DNA of 64,000 nt from Coprinellus micaceus (lineage: Eukaryota; Basidiomycota; Agaricomycetes; Agaricales; Psathyrellaceae): positions 1,488,001 to 1,552,000 of the forward strand of contig OX596341.1 in the NCBI GenBank assembly GCA_951394405.1, written 5' to 3'. The stretch's first letter is position 1. Each line of letters begins with the position of its first letter. The notes under the pieces are model-generated. The model ran no database searches, had not been told where the DNA came from, and was given only the letters and a program-made list of their open reading frames with translations. This document shows, one piece after another, positions 45,401 to 55,343 of the stretch. Made by a program: the position numbers and the translations under genes.

Positions 45401-46196
45401 CGATTTCAGATGGTTGAGTCCAGCGGGCGCTTGTTGCGGTTTCTTGGGCTGTGCCGGACCCAACGCAGCAAGGTTATTCAAAACCACAGCGGTCGTACCG
45501 GCCGGGCGTTGTGCGCTGGGCCTCATACCGATGCTCGTTGCTGGTGATGCAGGCCGCTGACCTTGAGAGGCAGGGATTGAGGGTGGGGGCGGGATTGAAC
45601 TGTAGGACGAAGACCGGGATACGGGGACCATGTGCGGCATTGGGCCTTGGGATCGGTATGTTGGGCTCTCGAGAGGGGGCGGGACATTGGCGTTAGGTAC
45701 ATGGGATGCACTAACAACTTCCCATCGCTCGGGGTCGTCGTTTGGAGGTGTTCCCCCTGTCGGGAACGAGTCTTGTGGGGGTGATGGACGCCGAGGCTGC
45801 TGCTGCTGTTGAGCTTGCTGCTGGGCCAGTAACTGCTGCTGCTGCTGCTGGATAGCGAGTTGAGCTTTCTGCTGCTCGAGCTCTAGCTGATATTGAGCTT
45901 TCTGAGCAGGTGAGGGTTTGGTTAGGGTTGCACCTTTTACCCCAGCCGTAGGCGAGGCAGCAGTCGCGAGCTTAGCATGAATTGGGGTAGAGACTGTTGC
46001 GGGGGTGGCGGTTTCCTGGTAAAGTCGACGAGCAAACAATGAGCTAACGATATACGCCGACGACGGCGCCCACCAGGCCATCCTGGCACTGGGGACTTGG
46101 CCGACAAATGGAGGATATGTGGCTTACCTCTGCAGAGAGATCGCGAGAGGCGCCGTTAGCCCTGTTCTTGCTCTTGCCACCAAAGAGCTTCTTCAT
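42434..46196 (-). CDS. LSB5-like VHS and GAT domain protein with long disordered regions
   Basis: A predicted endocytic/ubiquitin-sorting adaptor. It starts at 46196 with MKKLFGGKSKNRANGASRDL (exon 46196-46128). The next exon (from 46015) opens with a long Gln/Pro/Ser-rich region. Then comes a VHS domain: IPRNITETIGYLTATASEDF, KEAVRALRREFKYGEPPAQL, ARLWAIMLHNSSPIFVVQSR and ERLLDVVGAAAYATRHKQDG. A basic/acidic linker leads to a GAT-like three-helix region (RLMQECKIGIGNANLLCETL, EFTMKCRSSQELIFAQI, LSRLLSSNAELVEAFKEYDD). The last exon is a low-complexity Gln/His/Ser/Tyr-rich tail with an acidic stretch. In yeast Lsb5 the VHS domain lies at the very N-terminus, so the preceding roughly 300-residue region is an addition. 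Internal exons join in phase where checked. Confidence 0.8.
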
Positions 46197-46485
46197 CGCG
46201 CGGTCTTCTGGCTGGACCCTCGCGGTGTGGGAGAGGAATAGAGAGAAGGAGAATCAAGCAATCGACCGCCAACGCATACGGGCTGGGCAGATGGGTGATG
46301 AGAGATGATGGTCGTTCATCCGCCAGAGGCTGTGTGTCCACGTGCGCACTATGATCATATCACCGCCCGCTCTCTCCTCCCGCCACCATCCCCACAGCGC
46401 CCTCTGCCCGCTCTCGGACCTCCTGGACCATCTCGGTTCTTTCTCGACCACTCACACGCCCCTTCGTGCTTGATTTCAGCCAGAA

Positions 46486-46722
46486 ATGACTCTGAGGAGG
46501 CTCATACCACCCCTGGCATTCACGGCAACGTCAGCCGTAACGTTAACAGATGTATACACCCTCGGACCTTCAACCAATTCAGTCGTTGCTGCGGAACAGC
46601 CTGTGGTGCGGCCTGGGATCGTCCTGTAGATTCCGCCGCCGGTGTCGACCTCAGGCTTACACATCAGCGAAACCATACTCTCTCCGTTTTCGAAACCCCT
46701 CGTACCTGCTCCGGTGGCTTGA
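46486..46722 (+). pseudogene. Possible small gene interrupted by an in-frame stop
   Basis: From ATG 46486 the frame reads MTLRRLIPPLAFTATSAVTL, with an N-terminal hydrophobic stretch that could be a weak signal peptide. It runs 47 codons to TAG (46627-46629), then continues open in the same frame for 30 codons (PPPVSTSGLHISETILSPFS) to TGA. An AATAAA lies just after, near 46749. It is divergent from the LSB5-like gene. It could be a decayed or chance frame; no homology is recognised. Confidence 0.25.
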
Positions 46723-47268
46723 CGATCTCAGTAGCGTCTGGTACAATCAATAAAACATCTTGGGGAATTTCCGGAAAATCACCAGTTCCGACGCATCTCA
46801 ACAACGAGACCGCAACTGAGCCTCGAACTGACACCTCGCGTCAAAAAGCCCTGTCTGCGAGGCCGACGATACTTGGACCGACCTCGTGCCGGTGGGGGTT
46901 GCTGCAACCTCTTCCGTGTTGCGGTGCTTCACGAGATGAAACCTATTCCTGAGCATGATGGAAGACGGCAGGAGTGCTTGACTTCTGGCGTTGACGCATG
47001 GCTTCCACTCGTAACGTGAATTTCATTTTAGTAGCCTCTGCTTGGCATTCGACATTTCCAATTGCCGCCCTTTTGGATCCAGGTAACCTAGAATCGTAGG
47101 CAGCAGGGGACTCATGATGTATGTCCAAGGTACGATTCAGATTTGAACCCGAGATACACTCGCTGAAAGACGGTGGTTCACAGGTTTTACAGAGATGCGG
47201 CATTGCGAAGATAATAGAAGTACATTCGAGGACGTGCTTACAGGCTAAGAGGTGAGCAGACGCGAGAT
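46723..47268. other. Intergenic, lipoxygenase 3' flank
   Basis: No gene is supported. A B-box-like GGGTTCAAATCTGAATC occurs on the minus strand near 47131-47148, but no tRNA cloverleaf can be folded around it. Confidence 0.3.
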
Positions 47269-49294
47269 TTAGATCAAGATGGAGCGGGCGATGAGCTTGG
47301 GATCGAGGACATGGTACTCCGTAACCTTGTCATCCATCTCCTTGTTGTACCTGTCGAACGTGGCCTTCAAAGCCAGGATCTTCTTTTGGAAGGCCGGTCC
47401 AGCTGCCTTGATGCGCTTGTCCTTGCTGTTGAGGGTATCAGTCGCGTATTGCTCGATGTTGCTCTTAGCGTCGACCTCCGCGGAGAGGAGGTAGGGTACC
47501 TGGGCCATGAGCATCCATTCGCCGATGTCGAGACCATTCACGGGCAACGCGTCAACGACGCTGCTCTCTTTGTAGGCCTGGAGCTCCTCGAGGTCGTTCG
47601 GAAGGGGCGCGGCGAGGGAGCCAGGGCGGTTAGGAACGAAAGAGAGGTAGAATTGCTGGAGGTAGTTGATCGCGTTGTGCTGCGGGGCGGCGATGTGAAT
47701 GCACATGGTGACCATGTCGATGAGCTCATCGAGGGTCTTGACACTCCTGGGGAAGGAAGGGAGCTGCCCTCCCTGTTGGGATCGCATTTCAGTGCAGAAC
47801 CCGAGGATGAACTTGTCAGCGAGCACGTCCGCATCCCCGTTGGGATAGGCGCTGTGGAGGACGTCGGAGACGAAGCTACGAAGGACGACCCAGATCTTGG
47901 AAATGTTGCGCGCGTACAGGTAGTTGTGAAACTTCTTGTCGTCCAGCTTCGATGGGTCGAATCCGCGATCCTGGAGGTCGGTGGGGGCGTAGCGGCCGAC
48001 GAAGTCAAAGTTCATGTAGGATTGCTTGATGAAATCCATGATCTGGGGGAGCTGTAGCCGAATGGTCAGATAAATGGGTACTAGGAGAGGACTCGGTGCT
48101 ACAGACCTGGAGTGGAGCGACGGCCTCGATGAACGTGGGGACGAGGGTCTTTCTGGCGAGGCAGTTGAGCGAAAGAGTCTTATACCAGTGTTCCCTGAGG
48201 AGCTGGTAGATGATATGAGAGTCGGGGAGATTGCGCTGAGCCGCGATGATGATGGCTTCTTCGACGAGATGGGTCTCTGTCAGGTGAACGGCAAGCTCAT
48301 GACGAGTCCAGTCGGAAGTCATGCTGCACATCTTCGCAAAGCGCCATGGCCAATCTTCAGCCTCACTGTCGCTGGAGGCATACGCTGTCAACCGTTGATT
48401 GAAGATGGTGACGCTCTTGGCCATGCTGCCCTTGTAGTCCAGGCAGATGGCGAGAGGGTGCAACTTTCCGGAATCGGAGAGGCTGAAGAGGGTAACTGCC
48501 GCACATCCGTATGCAGGCCGACCCCGCATGTCAGGGCCGCCGGTTTTGGACTTAATCCATGGTCCCGGCGATGAGATCAGGGCATCGGGTTTTAAACCGA
48601 GGACATAGCGGTAGTCGCTATTGTCGACAACGTAGAGAGATGAAGGGTATGTCGAGATGAGCTGGAAAGCTTCCGAGTTCTTCTGGTCCGAGGCAACCTG
48701 AGCAAACGCTGCGATCCAGTCTTCAGACGCCCGTCTCAAGGCGGTCGGGTTGACACCGGTAAAGTGCTGCTGAGCGAAGACGGCGTCGGTGTACCAGTCC
48801 GACCTGAGACCGACGTTCTTCTCCTTGTATACGTCCGCTTTATCGGAGTGTTGGGCAGCCTCGTGGAGATCCTTGTACCGCTGCTCGATCGAGCCTAGTG
48901 TTGTCTCTAGACCGGAGAACCCAGCCATGAATTCATAGCATTTCGTTTCAATTGCTTCCCGCTGGACACCAGCGAACCGATCCATTTTGAAGATGTCGAG
49001 AGCCGCATCGTCTTTAGGGATGATAGAGAGGTAAGGAGGGTACCCGCCCTCCGTCGACCATTGGTAGAGTTCGCGTTTCCTCCTCAAATTCTCCCGGTCT
49101 GTGTCTCCGCCAACTGGGGAGAGGTTGACGTCGGGGAAACAGGCCATGTCGTTGAACATCCTCTCAATTCTGCAACGGCGCGTGTAAGTGGGGTAGAACA
49201 CGTTTCTCAATGAGAAGCAGACATACTCATCGCGGGCGTCTTTGTACGCGTCGACAGTGTCAATGATGTGCTGGATGTAGGCAGAGGAGTCCAT
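47269..49294 (-). CDS. Fungal lipoxygenase
   Basis: A non-heme iron or manganese lipoxygenase oxygenating polyunsaturated fatty acids such as linoleate. Three exons, 49294-49227, 49169-48107 and 48042-47269, give 634 residues, the usual fungal length. The family metal ligands are present: the HxxxxH pair in TRHELAVHLTETHLVEEA, the later His and Asn in PQHNAINYLQ (HxxxN), and the obligatory C-terminal Ile (RSILI). Other family text: GAINEDY is not seen, but GYPPYLSIIPKDD and RFAGVQREAIE fit the substrate-channel region. There is no N-terminal signal peptide (MDSSAYIQHIIDTVDAYKDA), so it is probably cytosolic like Pleurotus LOX rather than secreted Mn-LOX. Regiospecificity cannot be read here. 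Confidence 0.9.
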
Positions 49295-52200
49295 GGTATT
49301 CGAAGTTTGGAGTGTTAAGTGAGGAGAGCGAATGCGTTTTGGGGGTTGCGGTATCCAAATGCGGGGAGTTAGAGGTCTTTTATACTCTGAGGCGCACCCT
49401 GTTCATTGAATACTGAACGTCAACAAAATTAGGTCCGCTGATCCTTGCGGGGAGAGGTCGTTCTCGAACCATCGGTTGCATGTCATCTGACTAGACCTCT
49501 CTATCGGTGATCCCGGGTACCGAAGGCATCGACGCCATTCCAAAGGTCGAGGGACAGCCATGTGCGAGCGTTTGACACTGCGCAGCGACGAATATTGGCG
49601 AATTTTTAACGCTGTAAAAGACTCTCTGGAGCAATCCTCGGCCAGCTTCTCATGGAAGATCACCGATTGAAAGCTCAATGGCCACTGTGAAGACATGAAC
49701 AGGGGACATGTGAGGTTAAGAATCGATGCATCGAGTGGGACTGAGCTGGGAAATAGGTGATCGGAGGCGGCGGTGAACTGTTCATACGACTTATGGCAGA
49801 CAGCTTGAACGTGCCGGACGCACTATTTTAATTTGTCCAATCGCTAACATTCGTTTACGATGGCTAGGTTCCCGGGAACTCCTGGACCCCTGTCCATGGG
49901 TTTATCACGGATTTAGCTGGCAAGTTGTTTGTTCAAGCGCCCAACGACGAGAACTTCCCTATAAGTCCCGGCGGTTACCAAATTGGCTTGAGCTCGCCGA
50001 ATGCCCACCAGAGCATGATTGCGAGGTTCCACTTTTCTGGAGAATCTGGAGAATCGGCTCAAGTGTTACCTCTTCTCAGAGTTTCTGGTGCAGAAGTAAT
50101 TCATACTGACCATCAGATAATTCCGAGTCGGTTACGATAAGAATGATCATCTGACAGGGTTAGAACAATGGCGTTCGGGAACGAGGACATCTACCCGCCC
50201 TCGTTCTCATCAACTTACGGAGCGAAGACCCAAGCCACCCACCTTGTTTGTGTTCGACGGAGCTTGGATATCTCCGATCGTCGTCCAGCGTTCTGATATT
50301 ACCTCTGTCAGAGCAGGGTCCTACATAGGACCTGCGCCACATCTGTCTACAGCATTCAATATGTCAGGGTAAGGGTCTCTTGAGACTGGATAGCAGAAGT
50401 TAGGTATGAAATTCCATTGACGGATGAATTAGATCCCGTGTCTTCCCGCTACTTGAAAAGTAGAGGGTCTTGGAAGGCGATCCAAAGCGTCACTAAAAAT
50501 TTCATGTTTTTCGTGTGCAGATCATGGAGCGATCGTACCCAGATTTCAGAGGGAAGGAGCTTCCCACGGATACTTGGGGGACGAGACAGGACGTGGAGGA
50601 ATGTGCGGCTTTGGACCGTTGGGAAGAGTATCAGGTCTTTGTGAGTAGATAACATTCGTGCCAGCGGATTAGGCTTACGAGCACGAGCAGCCCATCAGCC
50701 AACCGTGCAGATGCTTGACTAACACCATCCCGAGCACGACATATGATGCGGAAAAAGATATCGCCAACGAGGGCAATGCGATGTTTGGGATAGTGTAATG
50801 GATATGACTGGACCAATAGATTCTGGTGGCGACTGCAGGTGACTGCGCATGAGACAGTAGCGGGCCTGGCCACTCGTTGGCGCCTATATCAGAACATGGA
50901 CGAGGGAGCCAGTTCTTTCACACGAGGCCGACCTCTTGGGCGCCTATCTGCCCCTGTTGCCGGAAGATGCCGACCTCATTTTTCCCACAGGCATGAAGCG
51001 CCCTGTCGGGAACCCCTGGCGCCGATGGGGGTCACACCATTCCAGAGGTCATGGGGAAGGGCGGTGGGAGGTTAATTACGGGAAGTGGCAGTTATAAATT
51101 CCCAAATACGGGCAAAAGTTGCGATTAGCCTTACGTCCTCAGGGACGGGGCAGCGTTGGGATAACGCCGCCTCGAACCCAGCTCGAACCCGATGTCCAGG
51201 GGCCAGGGCATATGATATTAAACTCGGGGATGGATAGAGATCGAGCGTTGTCGAGAATATCATGTGTCATGTTGTACGTTGACTCGTCTGTTCGATTCTG
51301 GCGCGTAGCTCGGATGCCGGTCCTTTAGAGGCCTTCGTGCCCTCGTGAGTGGTTGAGATCGAGTTGAGGTGCTTCTTTGACACCGGTTCGCTTCGGTTCT
51401 CTGGAAAATTATTCCCGGAGGTTGAGAACGCATATTGAAGTCTTGAATGGCGGGCAGAACGAGAACGATGGGCACCGGCATGTGACAGACGGGCCGTCTT
51501 CCTCGCCATAGGCAAGCCATTCTGACAGGGTACTGGGAACTGGAGGGAGGATTCGATTTGTGCCGTGTAGTCCAAATGTACCCTACAGTGAGGCCTCTTC
51601 GTGGGTTCCAGACAATCCGTTGCTGAACGCCTAAACGGGAGCCAAGGCTGCCAAAGCCCAGATTGCGAAGTTCAGAAAAATCCAGAGCTGCGATACGGAT
51701 TCTGGGACGGGAATACGGAGCATGGCTGAACGAATGAGCATTCAGGTGTGTACGGGGTGTGGGGAGGGGGGAACATGAAGTCGGAGGGTTGGATCTGCCA
51801 TGCTGATGAAACCATTGGGCGCTTATTGGCTGCCAGAAAGCAACCGGGTATGTCTCCCACGCACGAGCCACGCGATGTATCCCTCCCGTTCTGGCACCAG
51901 CTGCAGCACTAACTCCTGGTCACGAAGTACGCGCACTCTACAAAGATGGCTGGTATCCTCGCTCCCCGCCATTTTGGTGAAAAGCATCGCGGGAGGGTCA
52001 CGACGAGACGAGTTACAGTTCGAAGCCAAGCTCCGTGAGGCAGGAGCACGATTGTCTCCTGGATGTCACTTTGCATCTCTCGTTCTGTAAGTGGCACAAC
52101 GTCGCCGTGAAATATCACTTACCCATGACGACCCATTCTCAAGACCTGCGGTAGGGGTTATATAGGATGGGAGAGGAGACTGAACGAAGCAACTGTGGCG

Positions 52201-53582
52201 ACACTGTGTCATCCGATCGGGGCCAACCTCCGAGAAGATTCAAACACGAGTTCTTGCACAGGTGAGCACAGGGGGGGAAGACGACTTACTCGCTTCCGCG
52301 CACTGGAAAGCTCTATCCTACATCCCATTCCCTCTCATCGAAGGCTTCGAAGCTCTTCCAATACCTGATCTTACACACGCCTGATCCGGACCCCAGTTCT
52401 TTTCATATGTGCCATGGGGTAGGCACTGTCGAATCGACAGTTCATTCACCCCCTTAATTCCTCGAGCCGAAACCGTCACCGCGTCGTATGGGTTGAATGC
52501 ACTCCTTCAACACCTCCACCGATCGAAGCGCCCGCTCAATTATACCTGACAAGCGGCAAACTCCCGACAATCCGGAGGGTCCGATTCTTCGTGTCTTGGG
52601 AGGTTGCCAGTGGCACATCTCTTTCTGCTTCACGCCCACCCTCTTTTCTGCTTGAGCGTGGTGGGATGAAGACTTCTACGTGGCACAAAAGGGACTTGGA
52701 GATGGGAGCCGCGACTTGTGTCCTTGGATTGGTGAACGATCTGTGAGTTATTCCTGGTCTTATCACCGGCTTTAATTTGAGTTCTGTCTGAGTCTTCGCC
52801 GCTTCTTTGCCCAGGAAATGTCAAACTTGTATTGAAGACTCTCTGAGTGGACGTGTCCAGATGCGAAGCATGACATGCGATGAGCGTCGACGCTTCACAT
52901 CAGGCGACTTAACGCCTCCAGGTCCAGCCTGGTCTGTTAACGCAAACGCGAAGGTTCAAACGCGCTTCGTGTGAATCGGCGTCGGAGCCGCGAGTTTCTC
53001 CATCGACCGTGAAAGCGCAGAGGTAGATCGCCAGGCTATGGTGTAGTGCGAAGCCAGGGCGTCGGTCTTGCCACGCCTTCGTTGCGAGCGCCCCTTGCGT
53101 TTGACGCGGGCCAGACTGCGAGCGAGCAGGCACTCACCCGCTCGAGATCCTAGTCAATACGGTGAAGATGTCAAGCCGTTCAGGCTTCTGTCATGCTTCT
53201 TCTTGTCTTGGTCGATGTGAATCTAACCCATCCATTCTTGCTTTGTTCTTCCTTCTATCCGTCTTCCCGATTGCTGATTGAGTTTTGAACAGGTACCTGA
53301 TTCTATTCTCGACAGACCTATCCATTCAACCAATTACCACACCGGAAATTTTATCGGGGAGACATGGGTTACGGCTATGCAAATGCAGGGTGAGAGTGCC
53401 TGTCCAAATTCAAATTCATCGGCATCGGCGTGGGGGGTCTTCGCGGGATATAAAGGCTCGCCGTTCTACTGTCTTTTCCCCCAGCTTCCTCGACCTCGAG
53501 TTTCTTGGTAGCTACCCACACTCCTTCCCTCACTCACTAGACTTCCCTGTCACTTTCCCACCCCATATCACCAGTAGCAGAA
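49295..53582. other. Gene-poor region with one exon-like remnant
   Basis: No gene can be assembled. Near 50519-50640 on + a segment with a CAG before it and GTGAGT after it reads MERSYPDFRGKELPTDTW then EECAALDRWEEYQVF, which looks like a real exon of something unidentified. Other frames (for example 51260-51871 minus, 203 codons) have composition typical of chance. The final 150 nt hold a TATA-like ATATAAAG (53448-53455) for the secreted-protein gene. Confidence 0.35.
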
Positions 53583-54520
53583 ATGCGTCTCACCACCTTC
53601 TTCCTCTCGCTCGCCGCCCTCGTCTTCGTGACAGTCTCCGCCGCGCCCGCCCCAGATGCTGTCCTTGAGCGCGGCATCGGCTCCCTCCTTGGGGTCGACT
53701 GGACTGAGAGGGGCCACTACAATGCGCCGATCGAACCCTGGAAGAACGGCGCGCGTCCAGGCTGGTACTTCGGGAAGCACCCTGAGAAGTACCCGAAATT
53801 GTTCTGTTTGGGTGAGGTGGGTACCGGTCTCTTGTCTTCTTCTTTCTGGCCACTCGGCCGGTGTATCGAAGCACTTGGCATATTACGCTTCCTCGTTTGA
53901 CACCGGCCTAGCCCCTTTCGCGGTGATCCACGCGGAGTTGTGGGTGCTTGTTTGACCGCGTCCGTTTTTCCTGTTTCCCGTTCGCTTTTCATCATCGCTG
54001 CTCCCCCCCCTCCCTCCGGCTCCTGTTTCTCTCGTATTGACCCTCATATACTAATACACCCCCTCACCCATAGCTTATCTGCAAGCTCCTCGAGCTCCTC
54101 CCCAAGAAGTTCCACTGCCCCAAGCTCTCCCCTCCTCCCGTGCCAAACCCGCCCTCGGACGGCTACACGCCGACCTTCCAGAACCTCACCGGGGCAACCC
54201 AAGCGGGTGATTACATTACCTTTGGGCTGGTTGATACCGTCGCCGGTGCGTCTTCCCTACTACCCAAATCCACACAGAACACAACCTAACGTGAACGTAT
54301 ACGATGTGCAGACTGCAAGGCTATGTGTAACACCGTCGCGGGCTGCGGCTTCGCCAACACATACCACGACGTTAACGGCAAAGACGGGAGCACGAAGCTT
54401 ACCTGTTCGCTCTTCAAGCTATGCCACACACAGGCGGATGCGACGAATACTGGGGGCCAGACTCAGCCCGATGGGAGTGTTAACTATATTACGGAGAGTA
54501 GTGGGTGGTGCAAGGTCTGA
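53583..54520 (+). CDS. Secreted cysteine-rich protein of a basidiomycete family
   Basis: Three exons, 53583-53816, 54074-54245 and 54312-54520, join in phase to 204 residues. A clear signal peptide (MRLTTFFLSLAALVFVTVSA, cleavage near APAP) is followed by WTERGHYNAPIEPWKNGARP, KKFHCPKLSPPPVPNPPSDG, a GDYITFGLVDTVADCKAMCN block and GCGFANTYHDVNGKDGSTKL with further Cys (TCSLFKLCH) and GWCKV at the end. The Cys spacing in the C-terminal half suggests a small disulfide domain resembling PAN/apple-type modules. I recall similar proteins as abundant secreted proteins in mushrooms, but the function is unknown. A TATA-like ATATAAAG lies about 130 nt upstream. Confidence 0.82.
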
Positions 54521-55343
54521 GCGCTGAGCTATGAGAGGGTTACAAAGGGGGGAAGGGGGCGAGACTTTGCCCTTTGGCCCTCCGTCCATGGTATCTCCTC
54601 TGCGCGCTTGCTTTGGGTGTGATTTTCTCCTCCCTCTCTCTATACACATGCCTATATACCTACGTTCGTTTGGACCTTGCCTTATTCTTATGTCTGTTGT
54701 GAACAGGGACTTTGGTGTTCTGTTATAGTGTTGTACTATCCTACTGGGTAATTCATGGGCTCTTCCCTATCGTGTGTTAAACTTGGCTGTGTGATATCAA
54801 CGCCTCCAAACTCTTACTGGAGGCCACGCGCATTGAACAAAGCAGCTCATGGTAGGCGACAATTGTCTATACGCGGACGTCATTCACCAGATGTGGGGTA
54901 TCAATAGTATCATATATATGTCTATGAAACAAGAGTCGTTACTGTGTATAAAGCGAGGTGCACGAGGTAGTTAACGTTTTAAGTGAGTGTCAGGAGACGG
55001 TCGAGGAGGTATAAAGGACACAGCGAGAGACAGACAGCGAGATATAAACAGAGGAAGGGGGGGAGCCGAGGACGATTGGGATCACAAGAAAAGAGGAGGG
55101 GACAATGAGAGAAACGGAGAGGGTGGTGATTATACAAGAGCGTGTAAAGGTAAGGTAAACATATGGTAGGCGAGTCTATGTACATGTCGCACAATTCAAT
55201 AAGACGTGAGTGGAGTAGGGTAGAGTATAAGGAGGAATAGAGGCGGTCATGAAGGGGTCGTTAAGTAAGTCGAAGGGCGAGTGATCAAGGAAGAGGAAAA
55301 GTACTTGAATTGACGATAACGAGCACCGACACACGGAAACTCA
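54521..55343. other. Intergenic, 3' flanks of convergent genes
   Basis: No gene is supported. A purine-rich stretch (about 54985-55130, GAGAGACAGACAGCGAG and similar) lies downstream of the RRM gene and probably belongs to its 3' UTR. Confidence 0.35.

Noticed and set aside
47120..47200. tRNA-like B-box on the minus strand (GGGTTCAAATCTGAATC)
   Set aside because: No acceptor stem, D-arm or T-stem pairing can be formed around it.
47311..48057. 248-codon plus-strand ORF opposite the lipoxygenase
   Set aside because: It is antisense to a clearly recognised lipoxygenase exon.
49441..49495. tRNA-like hairpin: GAGAGGTC ... GGTTCGAGAAC ... GACCTCTC
   Set aside because: The 8-bp outer stem and B-box-like loop are suggestive, but the enclosed length is only about 50 nt, with no D-arm or anticodon arm.
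51260..51871. 203-codon minus-strand ORF
   Set aside because: Its composition is like a chance frame, with no conserved-looking segment and several overlapping frames of similar quality.
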